NCBI GenBank assembly: GCA_003105015.1 | Contig: PQAF01000029.1 | Location: 1-64,000, forward strand | DNA: 64,000 bases | Direction: 5' to 3' | From: Rhodocyclales bacterium | Lineage (GTDB): Bacteria > Pseudomonadota > Gammaproteobacteria > Burkholderiales > Rhodocyclaceae | Shown here: positions 1 through 10,356 of the stretch, piece after piece | How positions within the stretch are numbered: position 1 is the stretch's first letter | Layout: every line of letters begins with the position of its first letter | The notes under the pieces: generated by a model | Seen by the model: only the letters and a program-made list of their open reading frames with translations | The model's database searches: none | What the model was told of the DNA's origin: nothing | Program-made: the position numbers and the translations under genes

Positions 1-173
1 TCAACTCAAGCCATTGTGTCTAGTAACGCAGCCGGCCCCTGCCAGGGATACAAGCCCCAGGGGTGAAAGCAAGATTTTTCATTGCTCAAGTAAACCTAAT
101 ACCAAATGCCTCGTTATTCACCCCAAGCTTGACACACACCCTGCCGGAGCGACCGGCTTCGCGGCAGGGCTAT

Positions 174-2381
174 ATGAAATACAAAGACATCGAATTCCTG
201 CGCATCACGCCGCTCCGCGGCCCGAACATCTGGACCTACCGCCCGATCATCGAGGCCTGGGTCGACATCGGCGAACTGGAGGAAGCCCCCTCCAACAAGA
301 TCCCTGGCTTTTACGAACGCCTCTCCGCCTGGCTGCCCTCCCTCATCGAGCACCGCTGCAGCGAGGGCGAGCGCGGCGGCTTCCTGCAGCGCCTGCGCGA
401 AGGCACCTGGGCCGCCCACATCCTCGAACACGTCACCCTCGAACTGCAGAACCTGGCCGGCCAGCGCACCGGCTTCGGCAAGGCGCGCCAGACCTCGCAG
501 TACGGCATCTACAAGGTGGTCGTCCGATCGCGCCAGGAGCAGGTGACGCGCGCCTGCCTCGCCGCCGGGCGCGACCTCGTCATGGCCGCCATCAACGACA
601 CGCACTACGACGTGCCGGGCGCAATCGAGAAGCTGCGCGAACTGGCCGACAAGCTCTGCCTCGGTCCCAGCACCGGCAGCATCGTGGAGGGGGCGGTGGA
701 GCGCGGCATCCCCTTCATCCGCCTGAATGAAGGCAACCTCGTGCAGCTCGGCCACGGCGCCCGCCAGCGCCGCATCTGGACCGCCGAGACCGACTCCACT
801 TCCGCCATCGCGGAGAGCATCTCGCGCGACAAGGACCTCACCAAGACCCTGCTCACCTCCTGCGGCCTGCCGGTGCCGGAAGGCCGCATCGTCACGAGTC
901 CCGAGGACGCCTGGGAAGCCGCCGAGGAGATCGGCGTGCCGGTGGCGGTCAAGCCGACCGACGCCAACCACGCCCGCGGCGTCTCGCTGGAACTGACTTT
1001 GCGCGAGCAGGTCGAGGCCGCCTATCGCGTGGCCGAGGAGGAAGGCAGCGAAGTGATGGTCGAGCGCTACGTCCCCGGCGTCGAGCACCGCCTGCTGGTC
1101 GTCGGCAACCGCCTGGTCGCCGCCTCGCGCGGCGAGACCGCGTCGGTCGTCGGCGACGGCAAATCGACCATTGCGCAACTCATCGAGACCCAGATCAACA
1201 GCGACCCGCGCTGCGGCGAGGACGAGTCGTTTCCGCTCGAGCCGGTGCGCGTGGAGCGCGAACCCGCCGTGCAGCTTGAACTTCAGCGGCAAGGCTTCGG
1301 TCCCGAATCGATCCCGCCGGCCGGCAAGAAGGTGCTGATCATCCGCTACGGCAACCTGGCCGACGACGTCACCGACGAAGTGCATCCGGAAGTGGCGGAA
1401 GCCGCCACGCTCGCCGCGCGCGTCGTCGGCCTCGACATCGCCGGCATCGACATCGTCGCCGAGGACATCTCCCGCCCGCTGGAGGCGCAGCGCGGCGCCA
1501 TCGTCGAAGTGAATGCCGGTCCCGGCCTGCTGATGCACCTGAAGCCGGCGGGGGGCAAGCCGCGCCCCGTCGGCCAGGCCATCGTGGACAACCTGTTCCC
1601 GGCCGGCGACAAGGGCCGCATCCCCATCGTCGGCATCGCCGGCACCCAGGGCACGGCCCTGATCGGACGTCTCGTCTCCTGGCTGCTCCAGCTCACCGGC
1701 AAGCATGTCGGCCTGGCCTGCCGCGACGGCCTGTTCCTCGACAAGCGGCCGGTGGACAAGAAGGACAGCGCCAACTGGGCCGCCGGCCAGCGCCTGCTCA
1801 TCAACCGCTCGGTCGACGCCGCCGTGTTCGAGAACGGCGCCGCCATGATTCTCGGCGAGGGCATCGCCTACGACCGCTGCCAGATCGGCATCGTCACCGA
1901 CGCGGATGGCGCGGAAGCGCTCGACCACTTCGACATCCACACCGCCGAGCAGCTCTACCACGTCCTGCGCACGCAGGTGGACATCGTCCTGCCGGAAGGC
2001 GCCGCCGTGCTGAACGCCGCCGATCCCCACGTCGTGCGCATGGCCGAGCTGTGCGACGGCGAAGTGATCTTCTACGGCCTGGGTTCGGAGCTGCCGGCCA
2101 TCGCCGAGCACCGTGCCCGGGGCGGCCGCGCGCTGTTCCTGCGCGACAACCGCATCATGCTGGCGACGGGCGCCGTGGAAGGCCCGTTCCTCGAACTGCC
2201 CGTCCTCGCCGCAGGCAAGGACGAGACCGATGCCGGCCGCACCGCCAGCCTGCTGGCCGCGGTGGGCGCCGCCGTGGCCCTCGACATCCCGGTCGAGATG
2301 ATCCGCGTCGGCATCGAAACCTTCGAGCAGGACCGCAAGCGTCCTGCGCGCAGCCGCCCGCGCCGGGTGGCGAACCAGTAA
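174..2381 (+). CDS. Cyanophycin synthetase-like protein CphA' with degenerate, truncated Mur-ligase half
   Basis: About 735 residues. It aligns along its length with the full cyanophycin synthetase immediately downstream: N-terminal domain with the LRGPN motif, ATP-grasp domain at roughly 220-470, then the start of a Mur-ligase-like domain. The ATP-grasp part looks intact. The Mur P-loop, at about residue 487, reads GTQGTAL instead of GTNGKTT, so the Lys and Thr that bind nucleotide are missing. The protein stops before the C-terminal Mur domain (no counterpart of the ADYGHNPDA motif). It could add one amino acid (Asp in the CphA scheme) or be a regulatory or primer-related paralogue; this is inference. 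Start chosen at ATG 174, where homology begins, rather than at in-frame start 63. Paired cphA'/cphA genes are known in betaproteobacteria. Confidence 0.85.
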   Translation: MKYKDIEFLRITPLRGPNIWTYRPIIEAWVDIGELEEAPSNKIPGFYERLSAWLPSLIEHRCSEGERGGFLQRLREGTWAAHILEHVTLELQNLAGQRTGFGKARQTSQYGIYKVVVRSRQEQVTRACLAAGRDLVMAAINDTHYDVPGAIEKLRELADKLCLGPSTGSIVEGAVERGIPFIRLNEGNLVQLGHGARQRRIWTAETDSTSAIAESISRDKDLTKTLLTSCGLPVPEGRIVTSPEDAWEAAEEIGVPVAVKPTDANHARGVSLELTLREQVEAAYRVAEEEGSEVMVERYVPGVEHRLLVVGNRLVAASRGETASVVGDGKSTIAQLIETQINSDPRCGEDESFPLEPVRVEREPAVQLELQRQGFGPESIPPAGKKVLIIRYGNLADDVTDEVHPEVAEAATLAARVVGLDIAGIDIVAEDISRPLEAQRGAIVEVNAGPGLLMHLKPAGGKPRPVGQAIVDNLFPAGDKGRIPIVGIAGTQGTALIGRLVSWLLQLTGKHVGLACRDGLFLDKRPVDKKDSANWAAGQRLLINRSVDAAVFENGAAMILGEGIAYDRCQIGIVTDADGAEALDHFDIHTAEQLYHVLRTQVDIVLPEGAAVLNAADPHVVRMAELCDGEVIFYGLGSELPAIAEHRARGGRALFLRDNRIMLATGAVEGPFLELPVLAAGKDETDAGRTASLLAAVGAAVALDIPVEMIRVGIETFEQDRKRPARSRPRRVANQ
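977..1001 (-). repeat. Dispersed 25-bp bipartite element, copy 1
   Basis: Inside cphA', antisense to it. First half CAAAGTCAGT, 9-nt spacer, second half ACGCCG (one mismatch to RCGGCG). The weakest of the set in the second half. Confidence 0.6.
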
Positions 2382-2407
2382 AAGACATCTCCTTCAGGAA
2401 ATCCATC

Positions 2408-5047
2408 ATGGAAGTCTCCCGTATCCGAGCCCTGCGCGGTCCCAACCTGTGGAGCCGCCACACCGCGATCGAGGCGGTGGTGCGTTGCGACGGCGCCGAA
2501 TGCGCCATCAGCGCCCTGCCCGACTTCGAGGACCGCCTGCGCGCACGCTTCCCGAACATCGGGCCGATGCGCCCGATCGGCCACGAGGGCGAGATCTCCG
2601 TCGCCCATGCCCTCGCCTTCGCCGCCCTCGGCCTGCAGGCGCAGGCCGGCTGCCCGGTCACCTTCACCCGCGTCACGCAGACCATCGAGCGCTGCATCTT
2701 CCAGGTCGTCGTCGAATATTCCGAGGAGGAAGTCGGCCGCCTCGCCGTCGAACTGGCCGAACGGCTCTGCCGCGCCGCCATCGACGACGCCCCCTTCGAC
2801 CTCGCCGCCGCACTCGCCCAGCTGCGCGAACTCGACGAGGACGTGCGCCTCGGCCCGAGCACCGGCTCGATCGTGCATGCCGCCGCCGCGCGCGGCATCC
2901 CCTTCCGCCGCCTGACCCAGGGCAGCCTGGTCCAGTTCGGCTGGGGTTCGAAACAGCGCCGCATCCAGGCCGCCGAGGTGGATCGCACCGGCGCCATCGC
3001 CGAAACCATCGCCCAGGACAAGCAGCTCACCAAGCACCTGCTCGAAGCCGCCGGCGTGCCGGTGCCGCAGGGCCGGCCGGTCGTCGATGCCGACGACGCC
3101 TGGGTCGCCATGCAGGAAATCGGCTCGGCCGTCGTCGTCAAGCCGCAGGACGGCAACCAGGGCAAGGGCGTCACGGTGAACGTCACCACGCGCGAGCAAC
3201 TCGGCGCCGCCTTCGCCACCGCCGCCGAATACGGCTCGACCGTGATGGTCGAGCGCTTCGTGCCGGGCCACGACTTCCGCCTGCTGGTGGTCGGCAACAA
3301 GCTGGTCGCCGCCGCGCGGCGCGACCCGCCGCACGTCATCGGCGACGGCGAGCACACCGTGCGCCAGCTGGTCGACGAGGTGAACAGCGACCCGCGCCGC
3401 GGCGACGGCCATGCCACCTCCCTGACGAAGATCCGCTTCGACGACATCGCCCTAGGCCGCCTCGCCCTGCAGGGCCTCACCGCCGAGTCCGTGCCGCCGC
3501 AGGGCACGCGCGTCGTCCTGCGCAACAACGCGAATCTCTCCACCGGCGGCACCGCCACCGACGTCACCGACGAGGTCCATCCCGAGGTCGCAGCGCGCGC
3601 CGTCGCCGCGGCGCAGATGATCGGCCTCGACATCGCCGGCGTCGACGTCGTCTGCGAGACCATGCAGAAGCCGCTCGAGGAGCAGGCCGGTGCCGTCGTC
3701 GAAGTCAACGCCGCGCCCGGCCTGCGCATGCACCTTGCCCCCTCCTTCGGCAAGGGCCGCGCCGTCGGCGAAGCGGTGATTTCCGACATGTTCCCGGAAG
3801 GCGAGGACGGCCGCATCCCGGTGGTGGCGGTGACCGGCACCAACGGCAAGACGACGACCGTGCGCCTGATCGCCCATCTGCTCGAAGGCAGCGGCCTGCG
3901 CACCGGCATGACCTGCACCGACGGCGTCTATGTCGGAGAGCGCCGCCTCGACACCGGCGACTGCAGCGGCCCGAAAAGCGCCCGCAACGTCCTGATGCAC
4001 CCGGACGTCGATGCCGCGGTGTTCGAGACCGCGCGCGGCGGCCTGCTGCGCGAGGGCCTCGCCTTCGACCGCTGCGATGTGGCCGTGGTCACCAACATCG
4101 GCGAGGGCGACCACCTCGGCCTCAACTACATCACCACGGTGGAAGACCTCGCCGTGCTGAAGCGCGTCATCGTGCAGAACGTCGCGCCGGACGGCATGGC
4201 CGTGCTCAACGCCGCCGATCCGATCGTCGCGAAAATGGCGAAAAACTGCCCCGGTGCGGTGACTTTCTTCGCCGCCGACCGCCACAACCCCGTGATGGCC
4301 ACGCACAATGCCCAGGGCAAACGCGTCGTCTACATCGACGGCCAGTCGATCGTCTGCGCCGAGGGCGGCGAAGTCGTGCAGCAGATTCCCCTCGAGAACG
4401 TGCCGCTGACGCGCAAGGGCACCATCAGCTTCCAGGTGGAGAACGCCATGGCCTCCGTCGCCGCCGCCTGGGCGCTGAACCTCGACTGGAGCGCCGTGCG
4501 CGCCGCCCTGAAATCCTTCGCCAGCGACGCCGATACGGCGCCGGGCCGCTTCAACGTCTTCGGCTACCGCGGCGCCACCCTCATCGCCGACTACGGCCAC
4601 AACCCCGACGCCATCCTGGCGCTGGTGCGCGCCGTCGAAGCCATGCCGGCCGGGCGGCGCATGATCGTCATCAGCGGCGCCGGCGACCGCCGCGACGAGG
4701 ACATCCGCAAGCAGACCGAGATCCTCGGCGACGCTTTCGACGAAGTCATCCTCTACCAGGACCAGTGCCAACGCGGCCGCGCCGACGGCGAGGTGCTCGG
4801 CCTGCTGCGCGAGGGCCTGGCCCACGCCAAGCGCGCCACTGCGGTGGAAGAAATCCGCGGCGAATTCCTCGCCATCGACACCGCGCTCGCGCGCCTGCTG
4901 CCCGGCGAGTTGTGCCTGATCCTCATCGACCAGGTCGAGGAGGCGCTCGCCCACATCGCCGGTCGCCTGGCTGAGGTGCCGATCGAGCGCCCGGCCAAGG
5001 CCGCGGCGCAGGGCGAAGTCCGGCTGGAGAACCAGGCCGCCGCCTGA
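2408..5047 (+). CDS. cphA: Cyanophycin synthetase
   Basis: 879 residues, the usual length for CphA. It polymerises the cytoplasmic storage polymer multi-L-arginyl-poly-L-aspartate by adding Asp and then Arg in two ATP-dependent steps. Visible domains are the N-terminal domain (LRGPN near the start, LGPSTGSIV at about 155), ATP-grasp at about 220-470, and a Mur-ligase domain with intact P-loop GTNGKTT near residue 478 and a C-terminal ADYGHNPDA motif near 727. ATG 2408 starts where homology to the paralogue begins, 26 nt after the cphA' stop, with a weak AGGA site upstream. Both genes are probably co-transcribed. No cyanophycinase gene is in the window. Confidence 0.95.
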   Translation: MEVSRIRALRGPNLWSRHTAIEAVVRCDGAECAISALPDFEDRLRARFPNIGPMRPIGHEGEISVAHALAFAALGLQAQAGCPVTFTRVTQTIERCIFQVVVEYSEEEVGRLAVELAERLCRAAIDDAPFDLAAALAQLRELDEDVRLGPSTGSIVHAAAARGIPFRRLTQGSLVQFGWGSKQRRIQAAEVDRTGAIAETIAQDKQLTKHLLEAAGVPVPQGRPVVDADDAWVAMQEIGSAVVVKPQDGNQGKGVTVNVTTREQLGAAFATAAEYGSTVMVERFVPGHDFRLLVVGNKLVAAARRDPPHVIGDGEHTVRQLVDEVNSDPRRGDGHATSLTKIRFDDIALGRLALQGLTAESVPPQGTRVVLRNNANLSTGGTATDVTDEVHPEVAARAVAAAQMIGLDIAGVDVVCETMQKPLEEQAGAVVEVNAAPGLRMHLAPSFGKGRAVGEAVISDMFPEGEDGRIPVVAVTGTNGKTTTVRLIAHLLEGSGLRTGMTCTDGVYVGERRLDTGDCSGPKSARNVLMHPDVDAAVFETARGGLLREGLAFDRCDVAVVTNIGEGDHLGLNYITTVEDLAVLKRVIVQNVAPDGMAVLNAADPIVAKMAKNCPGAVTFFAADRHNPVMATHNAQGKRVVYIDGQSIVCAEGGEVVQQIPLENVPLTRKGTISFQVENAMASVAAAWALNLDWSAVRAALKSFASDADTAPGRFNVFGYRGATLIADYGHNPDAILALVRAVEAMPAGRRMIVISGAGDRRDEDIRKQTEILGDAFDEVILYQDQCQRGRADGEVLGLLREGLAHAKRATAVEEIRGEFLAIDTALARLLPGELCLILIDQVEEALAHIAGRLAEVPIERPAKAAAQGEVRLENQAAA

Positions 5048-5077
5048 GCCGCTGTCCGCTTGCGTTAAGATAGGGCG

Positions 5078-5893
5078 ATGAACGCGCGCAGCTTCATCGC
5101 CCTTATTCTTTGCGGCCTCGCCATCGGTCCGCTCGCCGCGGCCGAACCGCGCGAGGGCGTGAACGTCGGCCAGCCCTCCGCAGTGCGCAAGCTGGTGCCG
5201 GCCGAGGGCCTCGAGCGTCAGGCCGGCCAGGAATTCTCCCAGCTCAAGCAGCAGGCGGCGGCGAAGAAGGCCTTGGCGCCCGACGACCATCCGCAGACGC
5301 GGCGCCTGCGCCAGATCGCCGGCCGCCTCATTCCCCACGCGGCACGCTTCAACCCCCGCGCGCAGCAGTGGCAGTGGGAAGTCATCCTGATCGGCGCGCC
5401 GCAGGTGAACGCCTTCTGCATGCCGGGCGGCAAGATCGCCGTCTTCAGCGGCCTGCTGCTCGGCCTGCAGCTGACCGACGACGAGGCGGCGGTGGTGATG
5501 GGCCACGAGATCGCCCACGCACTGCGCGAGCACGCGCGCGAGCGCATCGCCAAGACGGAATTGACGCGGCTCGGCGCCAGCCTGCTCAGCGAGTTCGTCG
5601 GCGGCGGCAAGTATTCCGGGGTGTTCAGCGCGGGCGGCCAGCTGATGACCCTGAAGTTCTCGCGCGACGACGAGACCGAGGCCGACACCGTCGGCCTGGA
5701 GCTCGCCGCCCGTGCCGGCTACGACCCGCGCGCCGGCATTTCGCTGTGGCGGAAGATGATGGCCGCCAACAAGGGGGCGCCGCCGCAGTGGCTGTCGACG
5801 CACCCTTCCGGCAGGAACCGCATCGGCGAAATCGAACGCCGCCTGCCAGAGGTGATGCCGCTCTACGAAAAAGCCAAAAGTCAGTCCCGGTAA
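5078..5893 (+). CDS. Secreted M48-family zinc metalloprotease
   Basis: 271 residues with an N-terminal signal peptide (hydrophobic stretch ending near AAA at residue 22). The zinc motif HEIAH lies at about residues 143-147 and a downstream ETEAD supplies the third-ligand Glu, as in M48 (LoiP/BepA-like) proteases. No TPR domain, so it resembles short LoiP-type periplasmic proteases that help outer-membrane quality control; substrate unknown. It sits 30 nt after cphA, possibly with its own promoter. The stop codon overlaps the 3' end of the convergent lysR gene by 13 nt, and a dispersed repeat covers both stop codons. Confidence 0.9.
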   Translation: MNARSFIALILCGLAIGPLAAAEPREGVNVGQPSAVRKLVPAEGLERQAGQEFSQLKQQAAAKKALAPDDHPQTRRLRQIAGRLIPHAARFNPRAQQWQWEVILIGAPQVNAFCMPGGKIAVFSGLLLGLQLTDDEAAVVMGHEIAHALREHARERIAKTELTRLGASLLSEFVGGGKYSGVFSAGGQLMTLKFSRDDETEADTVGLELAARAGYDPRAGISLWRKMMAANKGAPPQWLSTHPSGRNRIGEIERRLPEVMPLYEKAKSQSR

Positions 5894-5900
5894 GACGGCG
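5876..5900 (+). repeat. Dispersed 25-bp bipartite element, copy 2
   Basis: AAAAGTCAGT, 9 nt, ACGGCG: an exact match. It encodes the last residues of the M48 protease (Lys-Ser-Gln-Ser-Arg-stop) and covers the stop codon of the convergent LysR gene, so the element forms the junction of two gene ends. Confidence 0.9.
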
Positions 5901-6789
5901 TTTCCCAGTAATCCGGGTTGCCGTAGCTGTGCTTGAGATGGTCGATGAGCAGGCGCACGCGCAGCGGCAGGTACTTGCGCTGCGGGAACACCGCGTAGAT
6001 GCCGGTCGGCGGCGCGGCAAATTCATCCAGCACCGGCACCAGCGCGCCGCGCTGCAGGTCCTCGCCCACTTCCCACATCGAGCGCCAGGCCAGCCCCCGC
6101 CCCGCCAGCGCCCACTCGTGCAGCACGGCGCCGTCGTTGCATTCGAGCTGGCCGGAGACCTTGATGCTGACGATCCCTTCGCCGTCGCGGAACAGCCAGC
6201 CGCGCTGCTGTCCGAGCGACAGGCAGTTATGGCTTGCAAGATCCGACAACGCGCGCGGCGTACCGTGTCTTTCCAGATAGGCCGGGCTCGCCACCACCAC
6301 GCGCCGGTTCTCCGCCAGGCGGATGCTGACCAGGCTGGAATCGGACAGCTCGCCGACGCGGATGGCGCAATCGATGCCCTCGTTCACCAGGTCGACCAGG
6401 CGGTCGGAGAGATCGAGGTTCACCGTCACCTCGGGATTGGCGTCGAGGAACTGCATGATGAGCGGCGCGACATGGCGGCGGCCGAAGCCGGCCGGGGCGG
6501 AGACGCGCAGGTGGCCGCGCGCCTTGACGCCGCCGAGGCTCACCGAGGCCTCGGCATCGCCCAGTTCGCGCAGGATGCGCTGGCAGTCCTCGAGATAGGC
6601 GCTGCCCTCGAAAGTCAGCGTCACGCGCCGCGTCGTGCGCAGCAGCAGCTTGACGCCGAGCCGCGCCTCCAGCGCATCCAGGCGGCGGCTCACCACCCCC
6701 GGCGCCACGCCCTCGGCCACCGCTGCGGCGGTCAGGCTGCCACGGCTGGCGACTGAGACGAAGGTTTCGATCTGCTTCAGGCGGCTCAT
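5881..6789 (-). CDS. LysR-family transcriptional regulator
   Basis: 302 residues: N-terminal winged helix-turn-helix (about 1-60) and C-terminal periplasmic-binding-protein-like effector domain (about 90-295). The pattern resembles the CrgA/DmlR group (RISAPAGFG-like stretch written here as RVSAPAGFG). Divergent from hyi across an 79-nt AT-rich gap that carries a 15-bp palindrome, so it very probably controls the hyi/HAD/aceB operon and itself. The inducer is unknown; glyoxylate, tartronate semialdehyde or hydroxypyruvate are guesses from the operon. Confidence 0.92.
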   Translation of the reverse strand: MSRLKQIETFVSVASRGSLTAAAVAEGVAPGVVSRRLDALEARLGVKLLLRTTRRVTLTFEGSAYLEDCQRILRELGDAEASVSLGGVKARGHLRVSAPAGFGRRHVAPLIMQFLDANPEVTVNLDLSDRLVDLVNEGIDCAIRVGELSDSSLVSIRLAENRRVVVASPAYLERHGTPRALSDLASHNCLSLGQQRGWLFRDGEGIVSIKVSGQLECNDGAVLHEWALAGRGLAWRSMWEVGEDLQRGALVPVLDEFAAPPTGIYAVFPQRKYLPLRVRLLIDHLKHSYGNPDYWETPSYRD

Positions 6790-6796
6790 CGCACTT

Positions 6797-6811
6797 TTGC
6801 TTTAAAAGCAA
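6797..6811. promoter_or_regulatory. Palindromic LysR-type operator candidate
   Basis: TTGCTTT-A-AAAGCAA is a perfect 15-bp inverted repeat containing the T-N11-A pattern of LysR-type boxes. It lies 8 bp upstream of the lysR start codon and 58 bp upstream of the hyi start, in the shared AT-rich gap. Binding by the adjacent regulator is inference. Confidence 0.6.
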
Positions 6812-6868
6812 CAATGATTTGATTTTAACGGTATTTTATTGACAAACCAACCGGGGTATCTTCGCCTT

Positions 6869-7645
6869 GTGCCAAAATTCGCCGCCAACCTGTCGATGCT
6901 GTTCACTGAAGCGCCGCTGCTGGAGCGCTTCGAGCGCGCCGCGCGCGCCGGCTTCACGGCGGTGGAGCTCCAGTTCCCCTACGACACGCCCGCCGAGCAA
7001 TTGCAGCAGGCGCTGTTCCGCAACAAGCTGACGCTGGTGCTGCACAACCTGCCGGCCGGCGACTGGGCCGCCGGCGAGCGCGGCATTGCCTGCCATCCGG
7101 ATCGCGTCGAGGAATTCCGCAAGGGCGTGGACACCGCGCTGGCCTACGCCGCCGCACTGGGCGCGCCGCAGTTGAACTGCCTCGCCGGCATCCGGCCGGC
7201 GAACGTGCCGGCGGAAACGGCACACCGCGTGCTGGTCGACAACCTGCGCTTCGCCGCGACGAAGCTGAAGGCGCAGGGCCTCAAGCTGCTGATCGAACCG
7301 ATCAACACGCGCGACCTCCCCGGTTTCTTCGTGAACGGCACGCGGCAGGCGCTGGAACTGATCGCCGAGGCCGGCGCCGACAATCTGTATCTCCAGTACG
7401 ACGTCTATCACATGCAGCGCATGGAAGGCGACCTCGCCAACACGCTCGCCGCCAACCTGGAAAAAATCGCGCACATCCAGATCGCCGACAACCCCGGCCG
7501 CCACGAGCCGGGCACGGGGGAGATCAATTTCGCTTTCCTTTTCGCCCACCTCGACCGCATCGGCTATAAAGGATGGGTGGGCTGCGAGTACTCGCCCGCG
7601 ACCACCACGGAGGCCGGCCTCGGCTGGCTGCCACGCCAATCATGA
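6869..7645 (+). CDS. hyi: Hydroxypyruvate isomerase family protein
   Basis: 258 residues, a xylose-isomerase-like TIM barrel. The N-terminus (PKFAANLSMLFTE), the LLIEPIN stretch and GCEYSP near the C-terminus are typical of Hyi, which interconverts hydroxypyruvate and tartronate semialdehyde. GTG 6869 is preferred because family homology begins right there; an in-frame TTG at 6839 would add ten residues with no homology. OtnI-type isomerases are close relatives and cannot be excluded. First gene of a translationally coupled operon: its stop overlaps the next ATG (ATGA). Context with malate synthase points to glyoxylate/glycerate metabolism. Confidence 0.88.
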   Translation: MPKFAANLSMLFTEAPLLERFERAARAGFTAVELQFPYDTPAEQLQQALFRNKLTLVLHNLPAGDWAAGERGIACHPDRVEEFRKGVDTALAYAAALGAPQLNCLAGIRPANVPAETAHRVLVDNLRFAATKLKAQGLKLLIEPINTRDLPGFFVNGTRQALELIAEAGADNLYLQYDVYHMQRMEGDLANTLAANLEKIAHIQIADNPGRHEPGTGEINFAFLFAHLDRIGYKGWVGCEYSPATTTEAGLGWLPRQS

Positions 7646-8333
7646 GCCATTCCATCCGCGCCATCGCCTTCGACGCCTACGGCACGCTGTTCGACGTGTA
7701 CTCCGTCGGCGCGCTCGCCGAGCAGCGCTTCCCCGGCAAGGGGGCGGAACTCGCCATGCTGTGGCGCGACACCCAGGTCGGCTACACGCGCCTGCGCACG
7801 CTCTCCGGTCGCTACGCCGACTTCTGGCAGGTGACCGAAGACGCGCTGGTTTTCTCCGCGCGCAAGCTCGGGCTCGAGCTGACGGACGACGCGCGCAAGC
7901 GCCTGATGAGCCAGTACGCCTGCCTCTCCGCCTTCCCGGAGAACCTCGGCGCGCTGAAGGAATTGAAGAAACTGGGCCTGCCGCTGGCCATCCTGTCCAA
8001 CGGCACGCCCGAGATGCTCGACATCGCCGTGAAGAGCGCCGGCATGAACGGCCTCTTCGACCACATCCTCTCGGTCGAGGCGGTGAAGAAATACAAGACC
8101 GCGCCCGAGGCCTACCAGCTCGGGCCGGATGCCTTCAAGCTCCCCACGAGGGAGATTCTCTTCGTCTCGTCGAACTGCTGGGACGCCATCGGCGCCGCCT
8201 GGTTCGGCTACACGACGTTCTGGATCAACCGCAGCGGCCAGCCGCTCGAGGAACTGGGCGCGCAACCCGCGGCCCAGGGCCGATTGCTGACCGACGTGGT
8301 TGCGTTCGCAAAAAATTCAATCAAGGAGCCATC

Positions 8334-8337
<4 letters not shown>
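7642..8337 (+). CDS. Haloacid dehalogenase type II-like hydrolase
   Basis: 231 residues, HAD superfamily. Motif I is FDAYGTLFD with nucleophile Asp near residue 10; motif II LSNG near 112; motif III Lys in VKKYKTAP near 151; motif IV SSNCWDAIGA near 176. The SSNxWDA signature is that of (S)-2-haloacid dehalogenases, which make 2-hydroxyacids such as glycolate from haloacetate. In this operon it may instead act on a glycolate-like or phosphorylated intermediate. Starts at an ATGA overlap with hyi and ends at an ATGA overlap with aceB. Confidence 0.85.
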
Positions 8338-9932
<1,595 letters not shown>

Positions 9933-9937
9933 GCGGG

Positions 9938-9962
9938 AAAAGTCAGTCCCTGCAACACGGCG
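9938..9962 (+). repeat. Dispersed 25-bp bipartite element, copy 4
   Basis: AAAAGTCAGT, 9 nt, ACGGCG: exact. Intergenic, six bases after the aceB stop. Its ACGGCG half is part of the left arm of the aceB terminator. Confidence 0.92.
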
Positions 9963-9983
9963 GCCGTTGTGCCGCCGTGTTTT
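9954..9983 (+). terminator. Rho-independent terminator after aceB
   Basis: Arms AACACGGCGGC (9954-9964) and GCCGCCGTGTT (9971-9981) pair perfectly around a 6-nt loop and run into a short T tract. The left arm incorporates the second half of a dispersed repeat. Confidence 0.85.
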
Positions 9984-9998
9984 CTTGGAGAAGCGATC

Positions 9999-10352
9999 AT
10001 GCTCGGCGCCCTCACGATACTGCTGGTGTTTCAGCTGATCGGCGAAGTCCTCGCCCAGCTGTTCGCCCTGCCGGTCCCCGGGCCGGTGATCGGCATGGCG
10101 CTGCTGTTCGCCGCGCTGGCGCTGCGCGGCGGACCGTCGGCGGAACTGCGCGACACCGCGCAGAACCTGCTGCAGCATCTGTCGCTGCTGTTCGTGCCGG
10201 CCGGCGTCGGCGTCATGCTGCATTTCGGCCGGATCGGCGACGAATGGCTGCCGCTCGCCGCCTCGCTCGTCGGCAGCACCGTCCTCACCATCGCCGTCAC
10301 CGCCCTCGTCCTGCGCGCCCTTTCGCGCCGCGCGGAAACGGCCGGGAAGTAG
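9999..10352 (+). CDS. CidA/LrgA family membrane protein
   Basis: 117 residues with four predicted membrane segments and the family stretch LPVPGPVIGMALLF near residues 26-40. CidA/LrgA proteins form holin-like or metabolite-export membrane complexes with LrgB partners. GGAG lies 9 nt before ATG 9999. The lrgB-type gene starts 4 nt after this stop, so both are one operon. The substrate in proteobacteria (murein hydrolase control, or transport of glycolate/pyruvate as in plant PLGG1) is not decided by sequence. The neighbouring glyoxylate operon makes glycolate-type transport worth considering. Confidence 0.88.
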   Translation: MLGALTILLVFQLIGEVLAQLFALPVPGPVIGMALLFAALALRGGPSAELRDTAQNLLQHLSLLFVPAGVGVMLHFGRIGDEWLPLAASLVGSTVLTIAVTALVLRALSRRAETAGK

Positions 10353-10356
10353 CGCC

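Noticed and set aside
114..2111. 665-codon open frame antisense to cphA'
   Set aside because: Composition is the mirror of cphA' codons, with no recognisable domain; same explanation applies to other long antisense frames.
6610..6634. Possible further copy of the dispersed repeat in the lysR gene (GAAAGTCAGC)
   Set aside because: First half fits but the second half at the fixed distance is CGCGTC, not RCGGCG.
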